Shown piece after piece: positions 34,508 to 43,382 of a DNA stretch of 64,000 nucleotides. Position 1 is the stretch's first letter; every line of letters begins with the position of its first letter. The position numbers were made by a program, and so were the translations under genes. The DNA comes from Paramicrobacterium fandaimingii (GTDB lineage: Bacteria > Actinomycetota > Actinomycetes > Actinomycetales > Microbacteriaceae). The notes beneath the pieces are model-generated. The model did no database searches. It was not told the origin of the DNA and worked only from the letters and a program-made list of their open reading frames with translations. The stretch is from positions 186,001 to 250,000 of the forward strand of contig NZ_CP061170.1 in assembly GCF_011751745.2 (NCBI RefSeq). Direction: 5' to 3'.

Positions 34508-36070
34508 ATGTCGGATCAAGTGTTCCAGACAATCGCCATCGTTCTCTATTTCGCGGGAATGCTAACCATTGGTTGGTTCGCGTATAGAAAAACCAAGAAC
34601 GACCTCGACGGCTTTATGCTCGCGGGTCGCGGATTGAGCCCCGGAACGGCGGCCCTCAGCGCGGGAGCTTCCGATATGTCCGGCTGGTTGCTGCTGGGTC
34701 TTCCCGGTGCCATCTACATATCGGGCCTTGTTGAGGCGTGGATCGCGATCGGTCTCACGATCGGCGCTTGGCTCAACTGGAAGTTCGTCGCGCCGCGGTT
34801 GCGTGCGTACACCGAGGTTGCCGGCAACTCGATCACGATTCCGAGCTTTCTCGAGCACCGACTGCGTGACAAGTCGCGTGCGTTGCGCATCGTCTGCGGC
34901 ATCATCATCCTGGTCTTCTTCACGTTCTACGTGTCGAGCGGCATGGTGGCAGCGGGCAAGTTCTTCGAATCGAGCTTCGGCATCAACTACGTGTGGGGAA
35001 TGCTCCTCGTCGCCGCGATCACCATGATCTACACCCTCTTTGGCGGATTCCTCGGTGCCACGCTCACCGACGTCGCTCAGGGTCTGCTGATGCTGGCGGC
35101 GCTGATCGCCGTTCCGATCGTTGCCGTGGTCAACGCGGGCGGCCCATCGACGGTCGTCACCACGATCAACGACCTCGATCCGAACCTTCTGAACCTCGTT
35201 CCGGGTGGAGCTGCGCTGGGGATCATCTCTGCTGCTGCGTGGGGGCTTGGGTACTTCGGGCAACCGCACATCATTGTGCGGTTTATGGCGCTGAAGTCCC
35301 CGCAGGACGCCACGGCGGGGCGCCGGATCGGAATCGGCTGGATGATTCTGACCGTGCTCGGATCGATTGCGACGGCGCTGATCGGCATCTCGTACTTCGC
35401 AAACACGGGCGGTCAGCCGACCGACGCAGAATCGGGCGAGACAGTGTTCCTCGACCTCGCGCAGATTCTATTCCACCCGTTCATCGCTGGTCTGGTGCTC
35501 GCAGCAGTGCTCGCAGCAATCATGTCGACGATTTCGTCTCAGCTTGTCGTCACGTCATCTGCTCTCGTGGAAGACCTCTACAAGATGATTGCAGAGAAGA
35601 CGGGCGGCGTTGATCGCATCAAAGACAAGACCTATGTGGCATTCGGTCGCGTTGGTGTTCTGATCGTCGCGATCATCGCGGTGATTCTCGCACTCAACCC
35701 GTCTCAAAGCATCCTCGACTTGGTCGGGTTTGCCTGGGCAGGCTTCGGTTCCGCATTCGGGCCGATCATTCTGCTTGCTCTCTTCTGGAAGAAGCTCAGT
35801 AACTGGGGTGCCCTCTCCGGGCTCATCACCGGTGCCGTCGTCGCCTACGTGTGGGGACAGTTCGGAGCGACGATGTTCGGGGCAGAGTCGTGGGTCGCAC
35901 AGACCTACGAGATCATTCCGGGATTCATCGCGAACCTCGTTGTGGCCGTCGTCGTCAGCCTGCTCACGTTCAAAGAGAACGACGCGATCACTCAGGAGTT
36001 CAGCCGCACCTCAGAGATCGCGCTGCCCGGCTACAAGGCACCGGCCGAGGCATCATCACCCGAAGCCTGA
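34508..36070 (+). CDS. putP: Sodium/proline symporter
   Basis: A 520-residue SSS-family transporter with GAGGAGC before the ATG. The N-terminus (FAYRKTKNDLDGFMLAGRGLSPGTAALSAGASDMSGWLLLGLPGAIY) is diagnostic for PutP: the SAGASDMSGW block holds sodium- and proline-site residues. About 13 membrane segments follow, including AIMSTISSQLVVTSSALVEDLY. It imports proline with sodium for nutrition or osmoprotection. A strong hairpin follows 26 bp after the stop. No putA is nearby. Confidence 0.9.
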   Translation: MSDQVFQTIAIVLYFAGMLTIGWFAYRKTKNDLDGFMLAGRGLSPGTAALSAGASDMSGWLLLGLPGAIYISGLVEAWIAIGLTIGAWLNWKFVAPRLRAYTEVAGNSITIPSFLEHRLRDKSRALRIVCGIIILVFFTFYVSSGMVAAGKFFESSFGINYVWGMLLVAAITMIYTLFGGFLGATLTDVAQGLLMLAALIAVPIVAVVNAGGPSTVVTTINDLDPNLLNLVPGGAALGIISAAAWGLGYFGQPHIIVRFMALKSPQDATAGRRIGIGWMILTVLGSIATALIGISYFANTGGQPTDAESGETVFLDLAQILFHPFIAGLVLAAVLAAIMSTISSQLVVTSSALVEDLYKMIAEKTGGVDRIKDKTYVAFGRVGVLIVAIIAVILALNPSQSILDLVGFAWAGFGSAFGPIILLALFWKKLSNWGALSGLITGAVVAYVWGQFGATMFGAESWVAQTYEIIPGFIANLVVAVVVSLLTFKENDAITQEFSRTSEIALPGYKAPAEASSPEA

Positions 36071-36096
36071 TCGGCGTCGAATAAGCAATCTGGATG

Positions 36097-36128
36097 CTGT
36101 GGGGCAGGAGAGTTCTCCTGCCCCACAG
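36097..36128 (+). terminator. Hairpin terminator after putP
   Basis: CTGTGGGGCAGGAGA (36097-36111) and TCTCCTGCCCCACAG (36114-36128) are perfectly complementary arms. No T run follows, as is common for actinobacterial terminators. Confidence 0.75.
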
Positions 36129-36216
36129 CCATGTTTAGGGTAAGGGGCAGGCCGACACTCGTGCGTTGACGCCGAGGTTCTCGTGGCGAGTCGCGGTTCA
36201 TCGATAGGCTCGCGAG

Positions 36217-37251
36217 GTGACTTCCTTTCAGAAACCCTCGCGCTCGCACTTCCTCTGGCGCCAGCTTCTGCTCGGCTGTGGCGTCGTTCTCGCACTCATC
36301 GCGCTTGTGTCGAGCGCGAGCCCGTGGCCGTCGACAATGCTGATTCGTGGGGTGTTTGAAGACGGGGGCGCCGCGACGGTTGCCGAGATGGAGCGACACC
36401 AGCCCAAGCTCGACATCGAATCAGAACGGAACATCCCATACGCCACGGGCAGTGAAGACACGCAACTCGATGTGTTCCGCCCGGCATCGGCTTCTGAGCC
36501 GCTCCCCGTCGTTGTCTGGGTGCACGGAGGAGCCTGGGTGTCGGGCAGCAAAGACAATGTCGCACCGTACCTGGAGATGATCGCAAACGAGGGCTATGCG
36601 GCAATCGGCATCGGCTACACACTCGGCCCCGAAGCCACGTATCCCACGGCATTTGAGCAGCTCAACACGGCACTCGAGTACATCGATGACCACGCCGATG
36701 AACTCGGCATTGACCCAGACCAGATCATCCTTGCCGGAGACTCTGCGGGATCACAGCTTGCCAGCCAGCTCGCTGTTTTGGTCACCAACCCGCACTATGC
36801 TCACTTCACCGGTATTGAGTCGGCGCTCTCTCCTGACCAGCTTGATGCCGTGATTCTGTACTGCGGCGTGTATGACCTCGATGCCATGGCTGAGCTCACC
36901 GGCATCGAATCGTGGGGGCTGAAGACAGCGCTCTGGGCGTACACCGGCACGAAGGCGTGGTCACAGCTGGCCTCCGGCTCTCTCATGTCGACGCAGAACT
37001 GGGTGACGGAAGACTTCCCAGAAACCTTCATCTCGGGTGGAAACGGCGATGCTCTCACCTGGATTCAGTCGCTCCCCATGTCGCAGACGCTGCGCGACGA
37101 AGGCGTTGAGGTGACCGAGCTGTTCTACGAAGCAGACCACAAACCGGCGCTTCCCCACGAATACCAGTTTCATCTTGACCTGAAAGATGCCAGAATCGCC
37201 TTCGACAAGACCCTCGACTTTCTCGACCGGGTGACGGCAGAGCAGCATTGA
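36217..37251 (+). CDS. Membrane-anchored alpha/beta hydrolase (esterase)
   Basis: A 344-residue esterase of the carboxylesterase/BD-FAE type. A single N-terminal hydrophobic helix (about 16-34) would anchor or export it. The oxyanion motif HGGAW is at 103-107 and the nucleophile elbow GDSAGS has Ser176; the acid and His lie near GNGDAL and ADHKPAL. The GTG start is 6 bp after TAGGCT, a possible -10 box, so the message may be leaderless. The stop overlaps the next start (TGATG). Relatives hydrolyse short-chain esters; the substrate here is unknown. Confidence 0.82.
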   Translation: MTSFQKPSRSHFLWRQLLLGCGVVLALIALVSSASPWPSTMLIRGVFEDGGAATVAEMERHQPKLDIESERNIPYATGSEDTQLDVFRPASASEPLPVVVWVHGGAWVSGSKDNVAPYLEMIANEGYAAIGIGYTLGPEATYPTAFEQLNTALEYIDDHADELGIDPDQIILAGDSAGSQLASQLAVLVTNPHYAHFTGIESALSPDQLDAVILYCGVYDLDAMAELTGIESWGLKTALWAYTGTKAWSQLASGSLMSTQNWVTEDFPETFISGGNGDALTWIQSLPMSQTLRDEGVEVTELFYEADHKPALPHEYQFHLDLKDARIAFDKTLDFLDRVTAEQH

Positions 37252-38285
37252 TGCGCCGTTTCGACACATCATGGCTCAGGTACCGGCCGAGCCGCGCCGA
37301 GCTCGGCGCGTTCCGTCGTGAGGCGATCGCCCGCGGTGTGTCCCGCACCGACGCGGCAGCCCCGAGTTTTCGCGGTGGCTGCACCTCGCTGCTGATTGTG
37401 CCGTTCACTCTCGCAACTGTGCTGTTCTCGATCGTGGGATTTAGCTTTGACGGGGTGACGGGCGTCACGATCGGCCTTGCCGTCTTCGCACTCTTTATGG
37501 CGCTCGGTACTGTGCTCATTGTCGGACGGGTGCGCTTTCCGCGGTGGGGACGACGACTCTGGCGCGAGCGGTTGCTGCTCTCGAGGCTCGCCGATGCAAA
37601 CGACAGCGCGTACACGGAGATGGCTGACACGCGCCCTGGAGCTGCGGGGCTTCTCCTCGGCATGAGCGATCGCATCTACGATGTGATCGCCACACGTGCC
37701 GGGCCTCAGATCGTCATCGGCAATCTGGCCTACAAGCAGGACACGAGTCGCGGTGGTGCGATCGATCACCGCTGGGGCTTCATCTCGGTGCAGCTCGAGC
37801 GTCGATTTCCACACACCATCCTCGATTCGCGAACGAACAACGGCCTCAACGGGCAGGTGTTTCCCAACCCCTACAAGAGTGGCGCGATTCAACTCGAGGG
37901 CGACTTTCCGAAGCACTTCAGGCTCCTCTGCCCCGTTGGGTACAACGCAGACATCCGCTACCTGCTGACGCCCGATCTCATGGTCGATCTCATCGACTCG
38001 GGTTCGGCATTCGATGTGGAGATCATCGACGACCGCATGCTCTTCTACAAGCCGCTCGGTCTCGCCCTTGGCAGCGAGCAGGAGTGGGCAGTGATCAACC
38101 GGCTTCTGCAGCGCGTCGCAGCCGACATGGCGCGCCGGGCGGGCCGCTACAGCGATGACCGCACGCTCGATGGCAGCGTCGCCCCGCAGGGCGTGCGCAT
38201 GCAGAAGGTGAACGTGATGCCGTGGCTGATCGGCACGTTCGTCGTGCTCGTCGGCGGAATGATCATGGGGATGATGCTGCGGTGA
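37251..38285 (+). CDS. Membrane protein of unknown function
   Basis: A 344-residue protein starting at the ATG that overlaps the esterase stop. Two adjacent membrane helices (about 45-65 and 70-90), a soluble domain of about 220 residues with no recognised motifs, and one more helix at the C-terminus (MPWLIGTFVVLVGGMIMGMML). The soluble part resembles DUF3137-like cytoplasmic domains only loosely. Its stop overlaps the next gene (GTGA), so the esterase, this protein and the methyltransferase form one operon. Function unknown. Confidence 0.72.
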   Translation: MRRFDTSWLRYRPSRAELGAFRREAIARGVSRTDAAAPSFRGGCTSLLIVPFTLATVLFSIVGFSFDGVTGVTIGLAVFALFMALGTVLIVGRVRFPRWGRRLWRERLLLSRLADANDSAYTEMADTRPGAAGLLLGMSDRIYDVIATRAGPQIVIGNLAYKQDTSRGGAIDHRWGFISVQLERRFPHTILDSRTNNGLNGQVFPNPYKSGAIQLEGDFPKHFRLLCPVGYNADIRYLLTPDLMVDLIDSGSAFDVEIIDDRMLFYKPLGLALGSEQEWAVINRLLQRVAADMARRAGRYSDDRTLDGSVAPQGVRMQKVNVMPWLIGTFVVLVGGMIMGMMLR

Positions 38286-39049
38286 GCGACGTCGAGAAGC
38301 TCGCGGTGCGTCTGCGAGAGTCGGGAAGCGTCTTTGCCGAGGAAGAGGCAGCGCTGTTTTTCGAGGCAGCACGCGATGCGCGCGATCTGGAGTTGATGGT
38401 GCGGCGGCGTCTCGACGGCGAGGCACCCGAGCACATCGTCGGCTGGGCGGAGTTCTGCGGCTTGCGCATCGCTGTGGCGCCCAACGTGTTCATTCCGCGT
38501 CAGCGCACCGCAGCGCTCGTCGACCAGGCCGCGCGGCTGTGCGCGCAGGGCAGTATCGTCGTGGACATGTGCTGTGGCTCGGGCGCGCTGGGCAGCGTGA
38601 TCGCCGAGCGGCATCCGGGAATCGAACTCCACGCCGCAGACAGCGAGCATGTCGCCGTGACCTGCGCTCGCGAGAACCTGGCGGGGTTCGGTGCCGTGCA
38701 CGAGGGCGACCTCGTCGACGCGTTGCCGGCCGACCTGCGTGGCCGCATCGACGTGATTGTCGCCAACGTGCCGTATGTGCCGAGCGCTGAACTGCGGCTG
38801 ATGCCCGCCGAGGCGCGCGAGCGCGAACCGGCAGTCACGCACGATGGCGGAGCAGATGGCCTCAACGTCTTTCGTCGCCTTGTCGCTGCGGCGCCCGCTT
38901 GGCTCGCAGCGGGCGGCAGCATCCTCAGTGAAATCAGCGACGAGCAGGCGGATGCTGCGCTCGCAGCGCTCGCCGCGGCGAACCTGCGTGGGCGCACCGT
39001 GTACGACGACGAGCGCGAAACAACGGTGGTCATCGGCACGCGCACATGA
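38282..39049 (+). CDS. PrmC/HemK-related protein N5-glutamine methyltransferase
   Basis: A 255-residue SAM methyltransferase from GTG 38282. The order is as in HemK: a helical N-terminal domain, then VFIPRQRTAALV, SAM motif I VVDMCCGSGALG (93-104), and the target-binding motif NVPY at 162-165, where PrmC has NPPY. This variant and length match the PrmC-related subfamily of actinobacteria whose substrate is unknown; the genuine prmC is normally next to prfA, which is not here. It ends 30 bp before the convergent DUF2804 gene. Confidence 0.83.
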   Translation: MSDVEKLAVRLRESGSVFAEEEAALFFEAARDARDLELMVRRRLDGEAPEHIVGWAEFCGLRIAVAPNVFIPRQRTAALVDQAARLCAQGSIVVDMCCGSGALGSVIAERHPGIELHAADSEHVAVTCARENLAGFGAVHEGDLVDALPADLRGRIDVIVANVPYVPSAELRLMPAEAREREPAVTHDGGADGLNVFRRLVAAAPAWLAAGGSILSEISDEQADAALAALAAANLRGRTVYDDERETTVVIGTRT

Positions 39050-39079
39050 CCACTCGCTGTCAGATCACCGGAACCCCGG

Positions 39080-40102
39080 TCACCAGCGGTTGTGCACGTC
39101 TTCGGCCCAGCCCTCGATGCCGGTGAACTCTGTCGCGACGCCATCGGCGTCGCGAAACCAGCCCGAGTAGGCGCCGAAACACTGGTCGGTGTGCGACTGC
39201 AGAACGCCGAGGTTGGTGCGCGTCACCTTGTCGTAGAAGGGCTCGAACGTGAGGTCGATGTCGTCGCCCGTGATGCGCCACGGCTCAAGGTAGTTCGCGG
39301 TGTCGTACTGCCAGCGCAACTCCTCGCCGATCTTGTGCAGCCGTCCGTCGAGCACGAAGGCGTTCTCTGTCGATCCCGTGCCAACGGTCCATTGCCCGCC
39401 GAGCTGAATGCCGATGACGTGGTCACCGCTCGTGCCCGAGCCTGCGCCCCAGTTCCAGCGCACGTTATAGGGCCAGCGTCCGCGGCCATGGTCGAGCACC
39501 GCCCACGAGCGGTCTGCAGGAACGGCGTATTCCACGTCGTCAATCCAGAGGGTGCCGGATGCCGGTCTGGCGATGTCTTTCACCGTGTACTGAAAGCGCG
39601 ACTCGCTCCAGGGCACAACGACGCCGAGGCTCTCGTGCCCAGGAGGAGTCTCGGCGGCGACGTCGAACCGCACGCGCGGTGCCCGGGCGCGCAGCCGTGT
39701 GGCGCCAGCATCCACGTCAGCGATCTCGATGCTCATGTCGCGGGTGCTTGCGCTTGCCGGCCCGTCGCCGAGGCTCGCGGGCAACACTGCGCCGCGCGCG
39801 AGAGGAACTGTTGCGCCGTGGCCGATTGACTCCTCGGTTTCGCGGTCGAACACCCACACCTCGTGCACGCCGGCGTAGTCGATTGACGACACCGTTGCCG
39901 CCATGATGTGCGTCGGCGTCATGACGCACCAGTACTCCCAGCGCTTGTTGCGACCCCAGACACGTCTGCCGTCGATGCCGCTGGTGTCGACAAAGGGCCG
40001 GCGCATCCATCCGACGGCGTCGGGGTTGAGACGGCCGCGGGCATCGGTCAGTGCTGTGCGCTGCGTGATCTCGCGTTCGGTGCTCTGGGGTTTGTGGGTC
40101 AC
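39080..40102 (-). CDS. DUF2804 domain protein
   Basis: A 340-residue protein from GTG 40102, overlapping the GH2 stop by 4 bp. It has the DUF2804 landmarks: an N-terminal RRPFVDTSGIDGRRVWGRNKRWEYWCV block, a beta-rich middle with DHGRGRWPYNVRWNWGAGSG, and QLGGQWTVGTGSTENAF...EPFYDKVTR. No signal peptide and no known catalytic motif, although the DHGRGRW and WNWG segments look like a binding or active site. DUF2804 has no established function. Tight coupling to a GH2 glycosidase and an MFS sugar-type transporter points to carbohydrate handling. Confidence 0.83.
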   Translation of the reverse strand: MTHKPQSTEREITQRTALTDARGRLNPDAVGWMRRPFVDTSGIDGRRVWGRNKRWEYWCVMTPTHIMAATVSSIDYAGVHEVWVFDRETEESIGHGATVPLARGAVLPASLGDGPASASTRDMSIEIADVDAGATRLRARAPRVRFDVAAETPPGHESLGVVVPWSESRFQYTVKDIARPASGTLWIDDVEYAVPADRSWAVLDHGRGRWPYNVRWNWGAGSGTSGDHVIGIQLGGQWTVGTGSTENAFVLDGRLHKIGEELRWQYDTANYLEPWRITGDDIDLTFEPFYDKVTRTNLGVLQSHTDQCFGAYSGWFRDADGVATEFTGIEGWAEDVHNRW

Positions 40103-42000
40103 GAGGTTTCGCCCTTCGTCGCAGTGGAGTTGCCCGCGGTGAGCTGCAGGTTGGCTCGCCGCACGGTGTCGGCCGCGATCTTCACGACGCGGCGGTCGTA
40201 GGTCACCATGCCGTTCACCTCGTCTTCGACGTCGCTCAGCTGGGTATACACGGATGCTGCGAGGCCGCGCGCGACGGCGGGGACGATCTGCTCGTCGTGC
40301 AACGCCGCGAACGCCGCGTCGAGCTCGGCATCCGTGGTGTATTTTCGGTAGCCGAACTCGCGGTTGGTGACGCAGTGTCCCTCGACGCGATGACTGTACC
40401 CGCCGTACTCGGTGAGCGCGAGAACACGGCCGTCGTCGCGCCAGGCGTTCTTCACGCGGAAGGCGCGGAAGTACACGTGAAGGCTCTTGAGGTCTCCGCC
40501 GCCCTGGTCGTGCCAGCCGCTCGCATGATCGATCGGTCGCGTGTCGTCGAGCGCGCGCAGCTCCTTCTCGATCTGCAGGGCATCGAACTGCCCCCACGCC
40601 TCGTTGAACGGCACCCAGAGCGCAAGGCTCACGACGCTGCGCAGGTGCTCGACGGTGGCGCGAAGCTCGTCACGGTAGCTCGCGCGCCCAGCAGCATCCG
40701 CTCGCCCAAATGCTTTGTAACGATGATCGCTGACGGGCCCTGTGCCCACCGCCGGCACGGTGATAATGAGCGGGTTGTACGTTGTGCCGCCGTTCACCAT
40801 GTCTTGCCACACGAGCATTCCGAGGCGGTCGCAGTGGTAGTACCAGCGCAGCGGCTCGATCTTGATGTGCTTGCGCAGCATGGTGAAGCCGAGGTCTCTG
40901 GCCAGCTGCACGTCGTATTCAAGGGCGGCGTCGCTCGGCGCAGTGAGCCAACCGTCAGACCAGTAGCCCTGGTCGAGCAGCCCGGCGTGAAAGTACGGTC
41001 TGCCGTTCAGCAGCATCCGCGGTGTGCCGTGGGCGTCTGGCCCCACACCGAAGGAGCGCATTCCCACGTAGCTGGTGACGCGGTCGTCGCCGAGCGTCAC
41101 CTCCACGTCATAGAGAAACGGGTGCTCGGGCGACCAGGGCTGCACCTCGTGGTCGTCTGCGAACGCGATGCGGGTTGTCTCATTGGGGGTGATGGATGCT
41201 GCCGCGACGACGTCGCCGCCTGAACGGACGGTCACGGCGGCGGTGTTCGCGGCCCCGGGCCCGCCCGACTGCGCAACGCCATCGCAGCGGACGCGCACGT
41301 CGACAGCGCGTTCGTCGAGGCGAGGCGTCAGTTCGAGGCCGTCGACGGCGAGGTTCGGCAGTGACTCGAGCCACACCGTCTGCCAGATTCCCGACTGGGG
41401 CGAATACCAGATGCCACCGCGCTTGCGCGCCTGCTTGCCGCGCGAGAGCCACGATGAATCAGTGACGTCACGCACCGCCACGACGATCTCGTGCTCGACT
41501 GCGCTGTCGCCCGCATCCGCCTCGCGGGCAGCCAGCGCCTCGGTGATGTCGAGCGCGAACGGCAGAAATCCGCCCGTGTGCCCGCCGACCCGCACACCGT
41601 TCACGGCCACCTCGCACGACTGGTCGACGGCGCCGAAATGCAGCAGCACGCGCTCGCCGACGAAGCCCTTGGGCAGCGTGACGGTGCGGCGATACCAGAG
41701 CAGCTCGTCTGGCTGCAGCATCCGCTCGACCCCAGACAGCGGCGTCTCGGGGGAGAACGGCACGATGATCTCGCCGTCCCACGTCGCGGGCGGGTGTGCC
41801 GGGTCGGCGACGGTGAGCGGGCCGGTTGCCGCTGCAGCATCCTGACCCGCCGATTGCGTCGTCGTCTGCGCACACGTGAACGCGTGCTGCCACCGGCCGT
41901 TGAGATTCACGTAGCTGTTGCGAACCAGCTGCGGCCGCGGGTACTCGGGCAACGGGCTGTCTGCGTCGAGGGCTTCGCCCCAGGGGGTGAGAAGGCTCAT
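40099..42000 (-). CDS. Glycoside hydrolase family 2 enzyme
   Basis: A 633-residue enzyme from ATG 42000. GH2 layout: an N-terminal jelly-roll sugar-binding domain (RRTVTLPKGFVGERVLLHFGAVDQSCEVAVNG), an immunoglobulin-like domain, then the TIM barrel. Acid/base Glu467 is in PFNEAWGQF and the nucleophile Glu531 in ALTEYGGYS. No signal peptide, so it acts inside the cell on an imported glycoside. It is shorter than classic LacZ and closer to the uncharacterised beta-galactosidase/beta-glucuronidase-like group. Overlaps of 4 bp on both sides tie it to the MFS transporter and DUF2804. Confidence 0.88.
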   Translation of the reverse strand: MSLLTPWGEALDADSPLPEYPRPQLVRNSYVNLNGRWQHAFTCAQTTTQSAGQDAAAATGPLTVADPAHPPATWDGEIIVPFSPETPLSGVERMLQPDELLWYRRTVTLPKGFVGERVLLHFGAVDQSCEVAVNGVRVGGHTGGFLPFALDITEALAAREADAGDSAVEHEIVVAVRDVTDSSWLSRGKQARKRGGIWYSPQSGIWQTVWLESLPNLAVDGLELTPRLDERAVDVRVRCDGVAQSGGPGAANTAAVTVRSGGDVVAAASITPNETTRIAFADDHEVQPWSPEHPFLYDVEVTLGDDRVTSYVGMRSFGVGPDAHGTPRMLLNGRPYFHAGLLDQGYWSDGWLTAPSDAALEYDVQLARDLGFTMLRKHIKIEPLRWYYHCDRLGMLVWQDMVNGGTTYNPLIITVPAVGTGPVSDHRYKAFGRADAAGRASYRDELRATVEHLRSVVSLALWVPFNEAWGQFDALQIEKELRALDDTRPIDHASGWHDQGGGDLKSLHVYFRAFRVKNAWRDDGRVLALTEYGGYSHRVEGHCVTNREFGYRKYTTDAELDAAFAALHDEQIVPAVARGLAASVYTQLSDVEDEVNGMVTYDRRVVKIAADTVRRANLQLTAGNSTATKGETS

Positions 42001-43262
42001 GCATCTGCCGTTTCTGAATCGCGGGCATCTGAATTCGGCTCCCGGTGCTTCAGCAGAGCAACCGGAATCACGACGAAGACGGCAACGATAGCCGCGGCGA
42101 CGAAGATCCACGGCGTCGGCACCTGCTTGACGACGCCGAGGTCGAGGTATGTCTCGTTGGCGCCGGTGATGACGGCGGCGCCGATGAACGGGCCGGCGAC
42201 CATGGGGATGAGGATCGCCGAGATCATGCGCAGTCCCTGAATCATGCCGACGCGGTCGGCGGGCGTGTGGTCGCGCACCGTCGCCGAAATCGCCGCGACG
42301 GTTACCATGAAACCGCCCATCATGAAGGTGCCGAACACGATGATGGGCACCATGTCGCGCACGACGAACATGCCGACGAGCCCCACGATCATGAGTGCCG
42401 TGCCCGGAACGATCGCCCGTCGCTTGCCGACGCGGTCGATCACGCGGCCGCCGAGTACGCTGATCACCGCGGCGAGCGTCAGGACGCTGCCGAGAATGAG
42501 CGCGTAGCCGTCGATGTGCAGGAAGCGCTGCAGATAGATGATGAGGTACGGAATGAAGACCTGCGTCGACGTGCCGATGATCGCCCACGCGATGAGTGTG
42601 AGATAGAGGCCCGGGTTTGCTCGAACGGTGCTGGGGCGCAGCCCGTGCAGCGTCGCGGCGAAATAGCCGTCGGTCGTGGTCTGGATGCTGTCGGAGTCGC
42701 GCACGAGAAACCAGGAGACGATGCCGATCGCAGCGGTGAGCAGCCCGATGATGCCGAAGAACAGCTTCCATTCGCCGGCCTGCGTGAGCGGGTCGAGCGC
42801 GCCGAAGATTAGCAGCATGGCCATGAGCGGCATGATCGCCAGCACGCCGTCGACGCGGCCCCGGTTCGTGGGAACCGTAGCCTCGGTGACCCACGCGTTG
42901 AACGCTGCATCGTTGGCGCCCGAGCCGAAGAAGGACATGATGCAGTCGAGCACAACGATCGCGATGATGGCGAGAACGACCGCGTTCGCCGCGGGCTGGG
43001 CGCCCGGCGCGGCATCCGGCTGCACGAATCCGAAGGCCGCTGTCGAGAGTCCCCAGAGCACGTAGCCGAACGCGATGAAGGGGCGCCTGCGGCGGGCGCG
43101 ATCGGATGCTGCTCCGATGAGCATCGTTGCAAGCGTCGCCGTGATGGCGCTCAACGCCACAAGCATCGCGATGACGAGCGCAAACCACGTGCGGCCGCCG
43201 AGCGCGGGAGGCTTCGAACGGGCTGGGGGAGTGCGCGGGGTGGCGCGAGACGGGCTGGGCAT
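41997..43262 (-). CDS. MFS transporter, sugar/GPH-like, apparently lacking the first helix
   Basis: A 421-residue transporter. ATG 43262 is preferred because AAGGATG lies 7 bp before it; ATG 43268 overlaps that site. The first hydrophobic segment (about 28-48, VALSAITATLATMLIGAASDRARRRRPF) corresponds to the second helix of relatives plus the MFS loop-2/3 motif. I count 11 segments instead of 12, so the region equivalent to helix 1 seems to be missing. The remainder is intact (LRMISAILIPMVAGPFIG near the end). It probably imports the glycoside split by the GH2 enzyme encoded next. Confidence 0.82.
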   Translation of the reverse strand: MPSPSRATPRTPPARSKPPALGGRTWFALVIAMLVALSAITATLATMLIGAASDRARRRRPFIAFGYVLWGLSTAAFGFVQPDAAPGAQPAANAVVLAIIAIVVLDCIMSFFGSGANDAAFNAWVTEATVPTNRGRVDGVLAIMPLMAMLLIFGALDPLTQAGEWKLFFGIIGLLTAAIGIVSWFLVRDSDSIQTTTDGYFAATLHGLRPSTVRANPGLYLTLIAWAIIGTSTQVFIPYLIIYLQRFLHIDGYALILGSVLTLAAVISVLGGRVIDRVGKRRAIVPGTALMIVGLVGMFVVRDMVPIIVFGTFMMGGFMVTVAAISATVRDHTPADRVGMIQGLRMISAILIPMVAGPFIGAAVITGANETYLDLGVVKQVPTPWIFVAAAIVAVFVVIPVALLKHREPNSDARDSETADA

Positions 43263-43382
43263 CGACATCCTTGACGATTCGGGTACTTCGAATCGTAGCC
43301 TGACGCATTGCATCGTGGTAATCGCGCGCCGCCGCTTGCTCCCGTCAGGAACGCCGTCGACTGCCCACGAGATTGGCCGATC

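Noticed and set aside
36097..36128. A possible riboswitch or attenuator after putP
   Set aside because: It follows the stop codon, has perfectly paired arms with only a 2-nt spacer, and has no downstream gene close enough. A terminator explains it.
39067..39080. ACCGG-AACC-CCGGT as a terminator between the PrmC-like and DUF2804 genes
   Set aside because: A 5-bp stem is too short in GC-rich DNA to call with confidence.
43263..43308. A long minus-strand frame running from 40099 to 43308, as if a giant GH2 protein
   Set aside because: The part upstream of 42000 is an Arg/His-rich shadow of the MFS gene in another frame. The GH2 enzyme starts at ATG 42000, which overlaps the MFS stop as ATGA.
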